A DNA stretch of 36,325 nt from PSLL01 sp964389705 (GTDB taxonomy: Bacteria; Desulfobacterota_D; UBA1144; Nemesobacterales; CSP1-2), in contig CAYMEO010000017.1 in assembly GCA_964389705.1 (NCBI GenBank), positions 1 through 36,325 on the forward strand. Reading direction: 5' to 3'. Position numbers and translations under genes: made by a program. Numbering within the stretch: position 1 is the stretch's first letter; every line of letters starts with the position of its first letter. The notes beneath the pieces were generated by a model. It worked only from the letters and a program-made list of their open reading frames with translations, was not told the origin of the DNA and did not search any database. Below, one piece after another: positions 24,042 through 32,898 of this stretch.

Positions 24042-24047
24042 TATAAT
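24042..24047 (+). promoter_or_regulatory. Possible -10 element for rng
   Basis: A perfect TATAAT lies 48 nt before the rng ATG, 38 nt after the long inverted repeat. No convincing -35 is present at the right distance. Confidence 0.35.
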
Positions 24048-24094
24048 TAACCCATACAGTACTTGAGATTCATATATGTTCAACACATAAAATA

Positions 24095-25582
24095 ATGGAA
24101 AGCCTTATCCTTATAAATGTGACATTCAATGAAACCAGGGTCGCCGTCATAGAAAACGGATTGCTTGCCGAACTATACGTAGAGAGAAAATCACAGCCTC
24201 GAACGGTTGGTAACATATATAAGGGAAGGGTTGGAAAGGTTATCCCCGGAATGCAGGCAGCCTTTGTTGATCTTGGGCTTGAAAGGTCAGGATTTATATC
24301 CGTAGAAGACGTACACGAGGACTCATTTCTTGAATTCTTTCTAGAAGATGACGAGATACAGGCGCAAAGAAAGCGTACAAAGTCTCTAATCCAGGACATG
24401 CTTCGGGAAGGGCAGGAGGTTCTCGTTCAGGTTTTAAAGGAGTCTACAGGCGGAAAAGGCGCCAAGCTCTCCTCACATATCGCCCTCCCTGGAAAATACC
24501 TCGTATTTCTCGGCACAGCCGACTTTGTAGGGATATCACGGAGAATAGAGGATGAAGAGGAAAGAAAAAGATTAAGCGACATTATAAGAGGCTTTAAACC
24601 CAAGGGAGTCGGTTTTATTGCAAGAACGGCAAGCGCAGGGAGAACAGAAGATGAGATACGACAGGACATGGAGTATCTGACCACACTCTGGGAGGGAATT
24701 AAAAAAAGGGCAGACGAACAAAAGGCACCTGTGCTTCTTTATGAGGAGCCCAGCCTTCACATAAGGGTTGTAAGAGACCTTATTACAAGCGACGTAAAGG
24801 GAATAATCGCAGATTCCGAGGATGCTTATAAGGAGATATTGAGCTATTTTACATCGCGTTTTTCTGAACTGAGCATCAATATTGAGCTTTATCGAGACCA
24901 GATTCCCCTTTTTGTTCAGTTTGGAATAGAGCCTGAGATAAAGAAGATTTTTGAGAAAAAGGTTTGGCTTAAATCAGGCGGACACCTCATAATAGAAGAG
25001 GCTGAAGCCCTGACTGTAATAGATATAAATACGGGGAGATATCTAAGTGGCAGTACTCAGGAAGAAACCATATTCAAGATTAATATGGAAGCGGCCTCCG
25101 AGGCAGCTCGTCAGATACGTCTCAGAAACCTAGTGGGAATAATTGTCATAGACTTCATTGATCTTAAGAACCGTTCAAAAAGAGAAGAGATTTTTCAAGC
25201 CTTCATCGAAGCCTTAAGAAAGGATAAAGCCCGCTCAGCGATACTTGAGATGTCTCCCTTTGGAGTCGTTCAGATGACGCGTCAGAGGATAAGAGAAAGC
25301 CTTCTTAAATCCCTATCTGAACCGTGCAGCCACTGCGGCTCGGTCGGATATGTAAAATCTAAAGAGACAGTATCCTATGAGATTATAAGGGAGATAAAAA
25401 GCCATATAGCAAAACCACTTGTGAGAAAAATCCTGGTGCGTGCAAACGCAGACGTCATAAAAACTATTAATAAGATTGAGCCCGAGGGTCTTAAGCAACT
25501 CGGGGCAGAGCGTGGAGTGGAAATACTCTTTGAGCCTAAGGAGACCCCCGATTTTGAGGACTTTGATATAAAAGCCGAATAG
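24095..25582 (+). CDS. rng: Ribonuclease G/E family endoribonuclease
   Basis: A 495-residue protein of RNase G length, without the long unstructured tail of RNase E. An S1 RNA-binding domain (about 36-125) begins at GNIYKGRVGKVIPGMQAAFVD. The RNase H-like and DNase I-like catalytic region carries the magnesium ligands Asp310 (VIDINTGRY) and Asp353 (VIDFIDLKNR). The zinc-link CSHCG (Cys411, Cys414) joins protomers. It matures rRNA and degrades mRNA. No Shine-Dalgarno precedes the ATG. The upstream hairpin and palindrome may allow autoregulation, as known for E. coli rne, though this is inference. The next gene, for ribosomal protein S21, lies about 205 bp downstream. Confidence 0.95.
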   Translation: MESLILINVTFNETRVAVIENGLLAELYVERKSQPRTVGNIYKGRVGKVIPGMQAAFVDLGLERSGFISVEDVHEDSFLEFFLEDDEIQAQRKRTKSLIQDMLREGQEVLVQVLKESTGGKGAKLSSHIALPGKYLVFLGTADFVGISRRIEDEEERKRLSDIIRGFKPKGVGFIARTASAGRTEDEIRQDMEYLTTLWEGIKKRADEQKAPVLLYEEPSLHIRVVRDLITSDVKGIIADSEDAYKEILSYFTSRFSELSINIELYRDQIPLFVQFGIEPEIKKIFEKKVWLKSGGHLIIEEAEALTVIDINTGRYLSGSTQEETIFKINMEAASEAARQIRLRNLVGIIVIDFIDLKNRSKREEIFQAFIEALRKDKARSAILEMSPFGVVQMTRQRIRESLLKSLSEPCSHCGSVGYVKSKETVSYEIIREIKSHIAKPLVRKILVRANADVIKTINKIEPEGLKQLGAERGVEILFEPKETPDFEDFDIKAE

Positions 25583-25787
25583 CTTGACACCGATTATTTT
25601 CTAGCTTAACGTTTATCTATACTGGAATGCATTGACGATGATCTTTGATTTGTTAGCCATGTAAATACGGTAATGGACAGATGGATGTCCTATCTATCGG
25701 GCACAAGTGGGTTAATTTACGATTGAGCTTAAGGAACCGTTTAATGTATCTCTATTATGAGAATAAAAAGGGGGTGAGATAGAATAA

Positions 25788-25982
25788 ATGGCAGAAGTAA
25801 TGATTGGGAAAAACGAAACCCTTGATAACGCCCTTAGAAGATTCAAAAGGCTCGTTGAAAAAGAGGGAATCATATCGGAGCTAAGAAAGAGGGACCATTA
25901 TGAAAAGCCGAGTGATAAGAAGAAAAAAAGGGCACGTGCAGCAAGACTTCGGCTTCTAAAAAAGGCCTCCAAAAAAGAATAA
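25788..25982 (+). CDS. rpsU: 30S ribosomal protein S21
   Basis: A 64-residue S21 of normal size: MAEVMIGKNETLDNALRRFK is followed by RLVEKEGIISELRKRDHYEKP and a lysine/arginine-rich tail. It binds the 30S subunit near the anti-Shine-Dalgarno region and helps initiation. GGGGGTGAG lies about 9-12 nt upstream of the ATG. Its stop codon is immediately followed by the ATG of a lipoprotein gene, so they may be cotranscribed although functionally unrelated. Confidence 0.96.
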   Translation: MAEVMIGKNETLDNALRRFKRLVEKEGIISELRKRDHYEKPSDKKKKRARAARLRLLKKASKKE

Positions 25983-26732
25983 ATGGAATATATGGGCAAG
26001 ATGCTCTTCAGGATATTTTTGGTTTCTCTGCTAATTGTCTTCTCATGCAACAGATCCGAAGACAAAGGTGGAGAAACCAAAATTCCTCAAAATCCAAATG
26101 GAGAGCTTGAGATTCGAGATAATATCAACATAGAGAAATCCAATGCCTTTGCATCGTATACTGGTGTAGGGGAAAATCATCCTCCAGAGATTACATCAAT
26201 CAGTATTATCTACGTCTCAGACAATAATCCAAGAGGCGGATTGAAGGCCGTTGCACAGGCAAAGGATCCGGATGGAGACGAGGTCAGTTTCAGATACCAG
26301 TGGAAGAGAAACGGTGAGAAAATCATAGGAGCGGTCGGTGATATTTTAGAGTGGCAGGATAGTTTTAAGAAGGGAGATAAAATCTCGGTAGAGATTACTC
26401 CGTATGATGGGAAAAACGAAGGAATTTGGAAGTCGGAAGGGGAGTTTATTATTCCAAACTCCCCTCCAAGAATAACCTCAGAACCTGAGGCAAAGATGGA
26501 GAGAGGGAAATTTAGATACGCCGTAAAGGCCGAAGACCCAGATGCAGACCCTATAGAGTTTACCCTAAAAGACGCACCAAAAGGGATGTCAATAGACCAT
26601 AAAACAGGAATTATCACCTGGGATTTCAATGAGAAAGATGCCGGAGAATACAGAGTCGAAGTGATAGCTTCTGATCCCGAAGGGGCTAAGTCTTCTCAAA
26701 TACTCACTTTAACTATTCCCAAAGCTAACTAG
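25983..26732 (+). CDS. Lipoprotein with cadherin/Ig-like domains
   Basis: A 249-residue lipoprotein: a hydrophobic leader ends in LLIVFSC with the lipidated Cys22. After a Gly/Asn-rich linker come two beta-sandwich repeats. The first (about 60-155) contains KAVAQAKDPDGDEVSFRYQW; the second (about 159-247) reads PPRITSEPEAKM and GMSIDHKTGIITWDF, as in putative-Ig (He_PIG) or cadherin-like domains with calcium-type DPDxD motifs. The ATG touches the rpsU stop. Function unknown: possibly envelope adhesion or binding of a partner. Alternative starts at 25992 and 26001 keep the lipobox. Confidence 0.8.
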   Translation: MEYMGKMLFRIFLVSLLIVFSCNRSEDKGGETKIPQNPNGELEIRDNINIEKSNAFASYTGVGENHPPEITSISIIYVSDNNPRGGLKAVAQAKDPDGDEVSFRYQWKRNGEKIIGAVGDILEWQDSFKKGDKISVEITPYDGKNEGIWKSEGEFIIPNSPPRITSEPEAKMERGKFRYAVKAEDPDADPIEFTLKDAPKGMSIDHKTGIITWDFNEKDAGEYRVEVIASDPEGAKSSQILTLTIPKAN

Positions 26733-26799
26733 GGCAATGGCTGTTTGTCATAGAGGTATTTGACTTTTCTCGTTATCGCTATCGGTTATTATTATTAAC

Positions 26800-27924
26800 A
26801 TGGTATCTATAGCAAGGCGTAATCTATTCCATGATAAGACTAGACTCGCTATTACGCTTGTGGGAATAATGTTTGCTGTAGTTCTTATGACCGCACAGAT
26901 CGGAGCATACCTAGGGTTTGTAAGCAACGCCTCGCAGATCATTGATCACTCTCCCGCAGATATCTGGATTACGTCTAAAAACGCGGTGAATTTCGACTCG
27001 GCAAAACCATTTTCAGAAAATAAGATAGACAAGGTAAGAGAAATCAATGGGGTACTTTGGGTTGAAAAGCTCGCTCAGACCTGGGGGCTTATGAAACTCA
27101 GAAGTGGCGCTACGGAATCGGTACAGATAATAGGCTTTAACCCGGAGACTGGAATAGGCGGCCCATGGAAGATGAAAGAGGGAGATATAAAGGATGTGAA
27201 GGTGGGAAACTCAATTATAGTTGATGAATCATCTCTGAGGCGGCTAAATGTCAAGCCAGGTGATAAAGTGGAGATATTTGACAAGCAAACCAAGGTCGTT
27301 GGAATAAGCCAGGGGGTGAAATCATTTACAACGTATCCCATAGCCTTTACTTCTTACAAAGCCGCAAAAAACTACTCTCGGATAATGAGAGATGATCAAA
27401 CTACATTCGTTCTGGTAAAACTTCGGCCAGGAGTTAATGTTAAATCGGTCGTAGAAAAATTAAGAGAAACAATGAGTGGCGTTGACGTTTATACAAAAGA
27501 GGATTTCAGCGAAAAGACGAGAAGGTACTGGAGGGTTCAGACCGGAATAGGGATTGGAATCGGGGTCACTGTACTCCTTGGATTCATAGTAGGAACCGTA
27601 ATCGTCGGGCAGACCATATATTCATCCACTATGGAGCACCTGCGTGAATTCGGAACGCTCAAGGCAATTGGGGCTACAAATATAGACATCTATAAGATCA
27701 TCTTCCAGCAAGCACTGATTAATGCGTGCATTGGATATGGACTTGGCTTTGGATTTACCCTGATTACAAGGAGCCTCTATGAGCGCCTCGGAGTGGTTCT
27801 GGTTTTGACCCCTCAGCTTATAGTGGCGATGTTCTTTATAACCGTATTTATGTGCTTCCTCTCCTCATTTATCTCAATTCAGAAGGCAGCAAGGGTTGAT
27901 CCTGTAATTGTGTTTAGAGCTTAA
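26800..27924 (+). CDS. ABC transporter permease, DevC/FtsX type
   Basis: A 374-residue permease: one N-terminal membrane helix (about 17-40, AITLVGIMFAVVLMTAQIGAYLG), a large extracytoplasmic MacB-PCD-like domain, and three C-terminal helices. The coupling segment EHLREFGTLKAIGATNIDIYKII and the end SIQKAARVDPVIVFRA are diagnostic of the FtsX fold. It resembles DevC of heterocyst-type exporters. The next gene encodes the ATPase. No HlyD-type adaptor or TolC is in the window. No Shine-Dalgarno is visible and a TATTAT word sits just upstream of the ATG, so a leaderless transcript is possible. Confidence 0.9.
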   Translation: MVSIARRNLFHDKTRLAITLVGIMFAVVLMTAQIGAYLGFVSNASQIIDHSPADIWITSKNAVNFDSAKPFSENKIDKVREINGVLWVEKLAQTWGLMKLRSGATESVQIIGFNPETGIGGPWKMKEGDIKDVKVGNSIIVDESSLRRLNVKPGDKVEIFDKQTKVVGISQGVKSFTTYPIAFTSYKAAKNYSRIMRDDQTTFVLVKLRPGVNVKSVVEKLRETMSGVDVYTKEDFSEKTRRYWRVQTGIGIGIGVTVLLGFIVGTVIVGQTIYSSTMEHLREFGTLKAIGATNIDIYKIIFQQALINACIGYGLGFGFTLITRSLYERLGVVLVLTPQLIVAMFFITVFMCFLSSFISIQKAARVDPVIVFRA

Positions 27925-27976
27925 TTCAATATCGCTAGAGGCAGACGTTGACGGCGCAAAGATATTTAAATATAAA

Positions 27977-28660
27977 ATGAAACAGATAGAGGTAATTGAC
28001 ATACATAAGGTTTACGAAGAAGGTTCGGTTAAGGTTCATGCCGTAAAGGGAGTGAATTTATCTGTAAATGCAGGAGAAGTGGTTCTCCTTATGGGCCCTT
28101 CGGGAAGCGGAAAGACAACACTTCTATCAGTGATGGGATGTATACTAAAGCCAACAAAGGGTCATGTGCGGATCATGGGAGAAGAGATAAATAACTGGGA
28201 TGAAAATACGCTTCCCCTTACAAGAAGAAGGCATATAGGGTTTATATTTCAGCACTTTAATCTCCTAAGCGCCCTTACAGCCCTTGAGAACATAGAGGCT
28301 TCTTTAAACCTCAAGGGTATAAAGGGTAAGGATGCAAGAGATGAGGCAATGAGATTACTTGAGCAGGTCGGATTGAGAGATAGATGTGATTTTCTGCCCA
28401 GGGACTTAAGTGGTGGAGAAAAGCAGAGGGTCTCGATCGCAAGGGCACTTGCCGGAAACCCCCAGATTATTCTGGCAGATGAGCCTACAGGCAATCTCGA
28501 TTCCCAAAATGGACGAATGGTAATAGAGCTTCTCAAAAATCTCTCTAAAAGGGAGAACAAGTCTATAGTAATTGTCACACACGACAATAGGATCACAGAC
28601 CTCGCCGATAAAATCTATCATATGCAAGACGGCGTTATTGAAAATGGACATATTCCCTAA
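27977..28660 (+). CDS. ABC transporter ATP-binding protein, DevA/LolD type
   Basis: A 227-residue ATPase with Walker A GPSGSGKTT at 40-48, Q-loop in FIFQHFNLLSALTALENI, signature LSGGEKQRVSIARAL, Walker B IILADEPTGNLD and the H-loop VTHDNR. The conserved NLLSALTALEN phrase is typical of the MacB/LolD/DevA group that pairs with FtsX-fold permeases. It starts 52 bp after the permease, making a two-gene module. The ATG at 27977 is chosen because the upstream reading does not fit the family. Export of a lipid, glycolipid, lipoprotein or peptide is possible. Confidence 0.94.
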   Translation: MKQIEVIDIHKVYEEGSVKVHAVKGVNLSVNAGEVVLLMGPSGSGKTTLLSVMGCILKPTKGHVRIMGEEINNWDENTLPLTRRRHIGFIFQHFNLLSALTALENIEASLNLKGIKGKDARDEAMRLLEQVGLRDRCDFLPRDLSGGEKQRVSIARALAGNPQIILADEPTGNLDSQNGRMVIELLKNLSKRENKSIVIVTHDNRITDLADKIYHMQDGVIENGHIP

Positions 28661-28729
28661 ATACCATAATTATAAGGATAGCCCACGGTGTCTGACTCGA
28701 AGATGGGCGAGTACAAGACTCCTTTATTA

Positions 28730-29494
28730 TTAAGCCTTAACAGGCTCTGTGAGTCTCTTTCTGTGGACTCTAATCTCGATGAGCTTTAAAATCCCGGCAA
28801 TTATCAATCCAAGAGACATAAGCTGAGCTAAAGAGATTCCAGGTATAAAACTCGGTGTCGTATGCCTTATAAACTCTATAAAGAACCTCTCTACTCCAGT
28901 CAGTATTAAAACCATTGATGCAAGCCATCCAACGGGCATGTTCCCTTTACGAACCCTCCATATATAGACAAATATCCCCAAGGTTAAGAGCATCTCATAG
29001 ATTTGAGTTGGATGCACCCTTTCATTCGTTGGTGGAGAGCCAATTGGAAAGGCCATAGCCCAAGGAAGATTGGAAGGGGTTCCGTAATCGTCACCAACTA
29101 GAAAACAGCCAATCCTCGCAATCGCATATGTAATGACAATCGGAGCCATTGCATCAGCAGCAAGCCAAAAATTTACCCTCTTTATACGCATGACAGCCAA
29201 AAAAAGCAGAGCGGCACCCACAAAACCCCCCAAATATGTAAGACCTGATGAGAGATATCTTACCGGGTCCGATATAAATTGTGAGAGTGTTACATTCTCT
29301 AAAAGAAAGAGAACCTTCGCCCCTATAAGGCCTCCGATTATGCTCGCGACAAAGCCCATATCGAGAAGGTCTTCCCCTAAACCCTTTCTCTTAAACTCAC
29401 TCCCACAAAGCTTATAAGCTACAAGAAAACCAATAATTATCATTACCGTATAGGAAGAGATTGAAAAACTACCTATACTAATCGTTGGATACAT
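28730..29494 (-). CDS. lgt: Prolipoprotein diacylglyceryl transferase
   Basis: A 254-residue integral membrane enzyme with about seven helices. Typical motifs include an N-terminal MYPTISIGSFSISSYTVMII, the active-site region IARIGCFLVGDDYG, HPTQIYE and a final helix SLGLIIAGILKLI. It moves diacylglycerol from phosphatidylglycerol to the cysteine of lipobox-bearing preproteins such as the lipoprotein at 25983. AGGAG lies 12 nt before the ATG. It is the last gene of an operon behind gshA (30 bp) and the RDD protein, and is convergent with the ABC ATPase. Confidence 0.95.
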   Translation of the reverse strand: MYPTISIGSFSISSYTVMIIIGFLVAYKLCGSEFKRKGLGEDLLDMGFVASIIGGLIGAKVLFLLENVTLSQFISDPVRYLSSGLTYLGGFVGAALLFLAVMRIKRVNFWLAADAMAPIVITYAIARIGCFLVGDDYGTPSNLPWAMAFPIGSPPTNERVHPTQIYEMLLTLGIFVYIWRVRKGNMPVGWLASMVLILTGVERFFIEFIRHTTPSFIPGISLAQLMSLGLIIAGILKLIEIRVHRKRLTEPVKA

Positions 29495-29524
29495 TTACTT
29501 ATACAACTCCTACTATTATTTTCT

Positions 29525-30808
29525 TTAGCCGTCGTTTCTGCATCCACCTTCTTTGAGGATCTTTTCTATCTCATATCCTGCCGCAATGGTCGCCGTGCGA
29601 GCAATGAGTTGATATGCAAGAGGAAAGAATTCTTCGCATTCTCCCTTTTTACAGGCGTCTTCCTTCTGAAAAGAAAGACACGAAAATTCCATTCCCCTTG
29701 TGTTTAAATTATCAAACTCACTTTTCCCCTTATTTAATCTGAGAAACCCCCCCGCCGTCTTTGCTTTAACGAGATAAATCACAGGTTCTCCTACGGTTTC
29801 TAAACCCCATCTCAATGAAGTAGGTATTCCCTCCTGAATCACCACATCTCTTACGGGCCTCCCACCCTTTGAGACCCTCATCTGCTTTCTCCTCTCCGCA
29901 TTGAGTGTCCTCACCTCGTCTGCACTGAAGACGCTTATTACAGCCATCCCATATGTGCCTGAGTTGCTCTTTAAAAAGAGAAACGGATCTTCTTGGACAC
30001 CCCTTTTTTTATATTCGCATCTGAGCTCACTGAGGACGGAGTCTACAGATTGGGCTACCTTTTGACGATCCGCAGGGTCATCAAAATCCACTCCACTTTG
30101 GGAGACGGTTTTTATAGAGATTATCCAGGGGTCAATCCCAATTATCCCTGCAACCTCACAGGCGAGTTTATTATAGAAATCAAAGTGAATGCTCTTTCTC
30201 CTTGTATGCCAGCCAATCTCCACCGGAGGCTCAACTGGTTGCCGAACACCCTTTAGTATCTCAGGGCATTTTGATGAGAAATCATTGTTTATCAAAATGA
30301 GGTCTGGGGTAAAGCCCGAAACAAAAACCGTGTCGCCGTCCCTTTTTAATCTAAAAGCCCTGATCTCTTCTTCGTTTGTAGTTTTAAATCTCACCTCGTC
30401 CTCATAAAGCTCGTCGCTTACAAGCCCAACCTCTACGAGAAAACCCACACTCTCAAGAATAGATTTAATCACATATACGTTCTCCCAGTAATAAGGGTTT
30501 CTTGTATGAAGCTCAGGAATTATGAGAATCCTCTTTGCACCGGGATAACTCTGAATTAAGTGCTCTCTAAATAGTTGTGCCGTACGTCTTCTAAAGACCG
30601 GACAGAGATTATTAAACCCCGCGGGAAATACGTTAGTATCAACTGGGGTGATTTTGTGGTGAGAAATCCGAAGATCGACCGATGTATAGAGCGGAACATC
30701 TACCTTCTGGCACTGCTCGTTTATCCAGTTTTCAATCTCCTCTGCTCTTTCCTCACTCTTTCGATTTATCTCATCAAGAAATTCCATTATGATCGGTTCC
30801 AATCCCAT
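29525..30808 (-). CDS. gshA: Glutamate-cysteine ligase (Acidithiobacillus ferrooxidans type)
   Basis: A 427-residue protein matching the small gshA family described from Thiobacillus ferrooxidans (TIGR02049-like), unrelated in primary sequence to E. coli GshA. Diagnostic stretches are SVDLRISHHKITPVDTN and VFPAGFNNLCPVFRR near the N terminus, IIPELHTRNPYYWEN, and FLKSNSGTYGMAVISV, an ATP-grasp-like phosphate-binding loop. It would make gamma-glutamylcysteine, the first step towards glutathione. No gshB follows, so glutathione synthesis is either completed elsewhere or the dipeptide itself is used. CAGGAA precedes the ATG; the RDD gene ends 14 bp upstream and lgt begins 30 bp downstream. Confidence 0.9.
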   Translation of the reverse strand: MGLEPIIMEFLDEINRKSEERAEEIENWINEQCQKVDVPLYTSVDLRISHHKITPVDTNVFPAGFNNLCPVFRRRTAQLFREHLIQSYPGAKRILIIPELHTRNPYYWENVYVIKSILESVGFLVEVGLVSDELYEDEVRFKTTNEEEIRAFRLKRDGDTVFVSGFTPDLILINNDFSSKCPEILKGVRQPVEPPVEIGWHTRRKSIHFDFYNKLACEVAGIIGIDPWIISIKTVSQSGVDFDDPADRQKVAQSVDSVLSELRCEYKKRGVQEDPFLFLKSNSGTYGMAVISVFSADEVRTLNAERRKQMRVSKGGRPVRDVVIQEGIPTSLRWGLETVGEPVIYLVKAKTAGGFLRLNKGKSEFDNLNTRGMEFSCLSFQKEDACKKGECEEFFPLAYQLIARTATIAAGYEIEKILKEGGCRNDG

Positions 30809-30822
30809 ATTCTAATTCCTGA

Positions 30823-31677
30823 TCAATCCTTTACAACATAAGTTCCAGCAAATTTATCGTGCCAGGCCTGACTTCTTGAATCAAAAATGGCCCAGATAAA
30901 CCCGATAAATATGAAAAATGCAGATACATAATATCCAAGCCACCTTACGAAGGCCTCCCAGAGCCTCATTGGCTCTCCATCATCCCTTATTATCCTAATT
31001 CCCAAAATCATCTTTCCTAAGGTTCTCCCTGTAATCCCTTCAAGAAAGACGAAATAGGTGGATCCTAAGAAAAGCAGGATAATGTATACTGAAATGAGTA
31101 CATCTATACCCCCTTCCCAACCAATGCTAAAACTGGCGCCAGCAAAGAAAAGGCCGACTCCGAGTGTAAGAATCACCGTTCCAAAAATAATTAAAAGGTC
31201 AATAATAAAGGCCATGGCCCTTGAACCAATTCCAGCGAGATTAAAAGAAATCGTCTCTTCTTTAGATTGTAACTCCTCAGATAGGGAGTCGTATGTAGAA
31301 TGTATAAAAGAAATGGGCGATTCCATATTATCATCCCATTCTTTTGGCTGAGATTGCCCGGATGAGAACATGGACGGATTGAAAGATTCACCCTCTTCCA
31401 TTCTATTTTCATCCGGTGTAAAAGTCCCAGTTGAGATTGATTGAACCTTAGGCTCGTTCAAAATCCCCGAAGTAGACTGCATCTGAGATAAATCAGATGC
31501 AGGCGATACATTACCAGATACGGGTTTTTCATCTATCTTTGCGCCTTTTTGTTTTTCCGGCTTAGATACTGAATTATAGATAGCCTTATACATGGGGTTT
31601 GGTTTAAGCGGATTTCCGCATCTCTTACATTCGCTTAGGTAATCAAAACTGTTAAATCCACATCGGGGGCACTTCAT
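30823..31677 (-). CDS. RDD-family membrane protein with N-terminal zinc ribbon
   Basis: A 284-residue protein. An N-terminal zinc ribbon (Cys3, Cys6, Cys17, Cys20) precedes a low-complexity Ser/Pro/Glu-rich linker (about 35-145) and a C-terminal RDD domain. The latter has three or four helices (about 155-180, 190-213, 246-266), the signature Arg153/Asp160 in SRAMAFIID and the end DSRSQAWHDKFAGTYVV. RDD proteins are often of unknown function, some linked to ion transport. First gene of the leftward operon with gshA and lgt. The promoter region lies in the 160-bp divergent gap. Confidence 0.88.
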   Translation of the reverse strand: MKCPRCGFNSFDYLSECKRCGNPLKPNPMYKAIYNSVSKPEKQKGAKIDEKPVSGNVSPASDLSQMQSTSGILNEPKVQSISTGTFTPDENRMEEGESFNPSMFSSGQSQPKEWDDNMESPISFIHSTYDSLSEELQSKEETISFNLAGIGSRAMAFIIDLLIIFGTVILTLGVGLFFAGASFSIGWEGGIDVLISVYIILLFLGSTYFVFLEGITGRTLGKMILGIRIIRDDGEPMRLWEAFVRWLGYYVSAFFIFIGFIWAIFDSRSQAWHDKFAGTYVVKD

Positions 31678-31735
31678 TGTCTTTTTAAAGATAGCACAAC
31701 GTAAATGGAATCACAATTAAAGTTGAATCTGACTC

Positions 31736-31764
31736 TTGACAGAATAAAATCCCCATGATACCTA
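31736..31764 (+). promoter_or_regulatory. Possible promoter of the deoxyhypusine synthase homologue
   Basis: A perfect TTGACA (31736-31741) is followed after 17 nt by the poor -10 TACCTA. It lies about 75 nt before the TTG start. Confidence 0.3.
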
Positions 31765-31837
31765 CTTAAAACTTTAGAAAAAACGGAGTAAATTAAAAGA
31801 GACTCATTTTAACTACGTTATTAAAGGAGATAATAGA

Positions 31838-32854
31838 TTGAAGAAAAAAAGGGAAGAGTATTTACACACCCCTGTGCTTCAGCCATCTGTAAGAAAGATG
31901 AAGAGTATAGGGAATTATGTTCACGCCTTCTCAAATATGTCATTTCAGGCAAGGGCGCTTGGCGAGGGAGCAAAGACCCTTTTTGAGATGGTCAAGGCCC
32001 CAGATTGTTTAAAAACACTCACCATAGCCGGAGCCCCTGTGCCCGGAGGGCTTCAGGGCGTAATATGTGACTTGATTGAGCTTAAATTTATAGACGTTAT
32101 CGTCACCACAGGATCCCAGATTGCACATGATTTAGTAGAAGCCTTAGGATTCAACCATCATAAGGGCCATCATATGATGGATGACGTAGAGCTTAGAGAT
32201 TTGAGAATTGACAGGATGTATGATGCCCTTTTAGACGAGACAAAGCTAAATGAGGTAGACCTTACCCTAAATAATCTCTGGAAAAGATTAAAAGGGAGGA
32301 TTTTTTCCACACCTGAGCTTTTTATGGAGACTGCAAACTATATTACAGAGATGGGGCTTCATAAGGGACAGAGCTTTCTTATAAGTGCAGTGAAAAACAA
32401 CGTTTCTATATTTTCACCTACAATTCACGATAGTGAGATTGGAATCTCCCTTACGACATTTAACAAGAAAAACCCCGAAGGAAGAATAATAGTTGACCTC
32501 CTTCTCGATAACGAAAAATACATTGAAGTCTTCTCCGATCCGAGATATAAAAAACGCGGGATTCTCATCCTAGGCGGAGGCGTTCCACGAAACTGGGCAC
32601 AGCAGGTAACACCTATGATTGAATTTATAAAATACGGGGTTGAAATATTAGAAGACAGGGAAATGGGCTATGACTATGGGGTTTTAATTACGACGGACCA
32701 GCCCCAGTTTGGAGGTTTAAGCGGGAGCACACTTGATGAGGCCATATCATGGAACAAGTATGCACCTGAAGCAAGGTTTGCCACAGTACACTGTGATATG
32801 ACTATTGCCCTACCCCTTATGGTCGGGGCTGTAAAGGAATGGATGGGAATTTAA
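31838..32854 (+). CDS. Deoxyhypusine synthase-like protein (DHS superfamily)
   Basis: A 338-residue member of the deoxyhypusine synthase family. The NAD-binding ELKFIDVIVTTGSQIAHDL, the central ISAVKNNVSIFSPTIHDSEIG, and GILILGGGVPRNW are conserved. Lys307 in EAISWNKY matches the catalytic lysine of the eukaryotic SWGK motif. In eukaryotes and archaea DHS modifies eIF5A with spermidine; bacteria lack that substrate, so this protein likely has a different role, for instance a homospermidine-synthase-like or agmatine-related reaction. The TTG start has AAAGGAG 7 nt upstream, a clear non-ATG initiation. It stands alone, divergent from the RDD operon. Confidence 0.9.
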   Translation: MKKKREEYLHTPVLQPSVRKMKSIGNYVHAFSNMSFQARALGEGAKTLFEMVKAPDCLKTLTIAGAPVPGGLQGVICDLIELKFIDVIVTTGSQIAHDLVEALGFNHHKGHHMMDDVELRDLRIDRMYDALLDETKLNEVDLTLNNLWKRLKGRIFSTPELFMETANYITEMGLHKGQSFLISAVKNNVSIFSPTIHDSEIGISLTTFNKKNPEGRIIVDLLLDNEKYIEVFSDPRYKKRGILILGGGVPRNWAQQVTPMIEFIKYGVEILEDREMGYDYGVLITTDQPQFGGLSGSTLDEAISWNKYAPEARFATVHCDMTIALPLMVGAVKEWMGI

Positions 32855-32861
32855 TAACTTT

Positions 32862-32884
32862 AGGGGCGCAGGCCGTGCGCCCCT
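32862..32884. terminator. Strong symmetric hairpin between convergent genes
   Basis: AGGGGCGCA and TGCGCCCCT pair perfectly over 9 bp around GGCCG. It is centred between the stops of the DHS-like gene and the DsbA-like gene, so it probably terminates both, although the flanking T-tracts are short. It also resembles widespread GGGGCGCA...TGCGCCCC extragenic repeats. Confidence 0.6.
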
Positions 32885-32898
32885 ATGCTGAACAAGAT

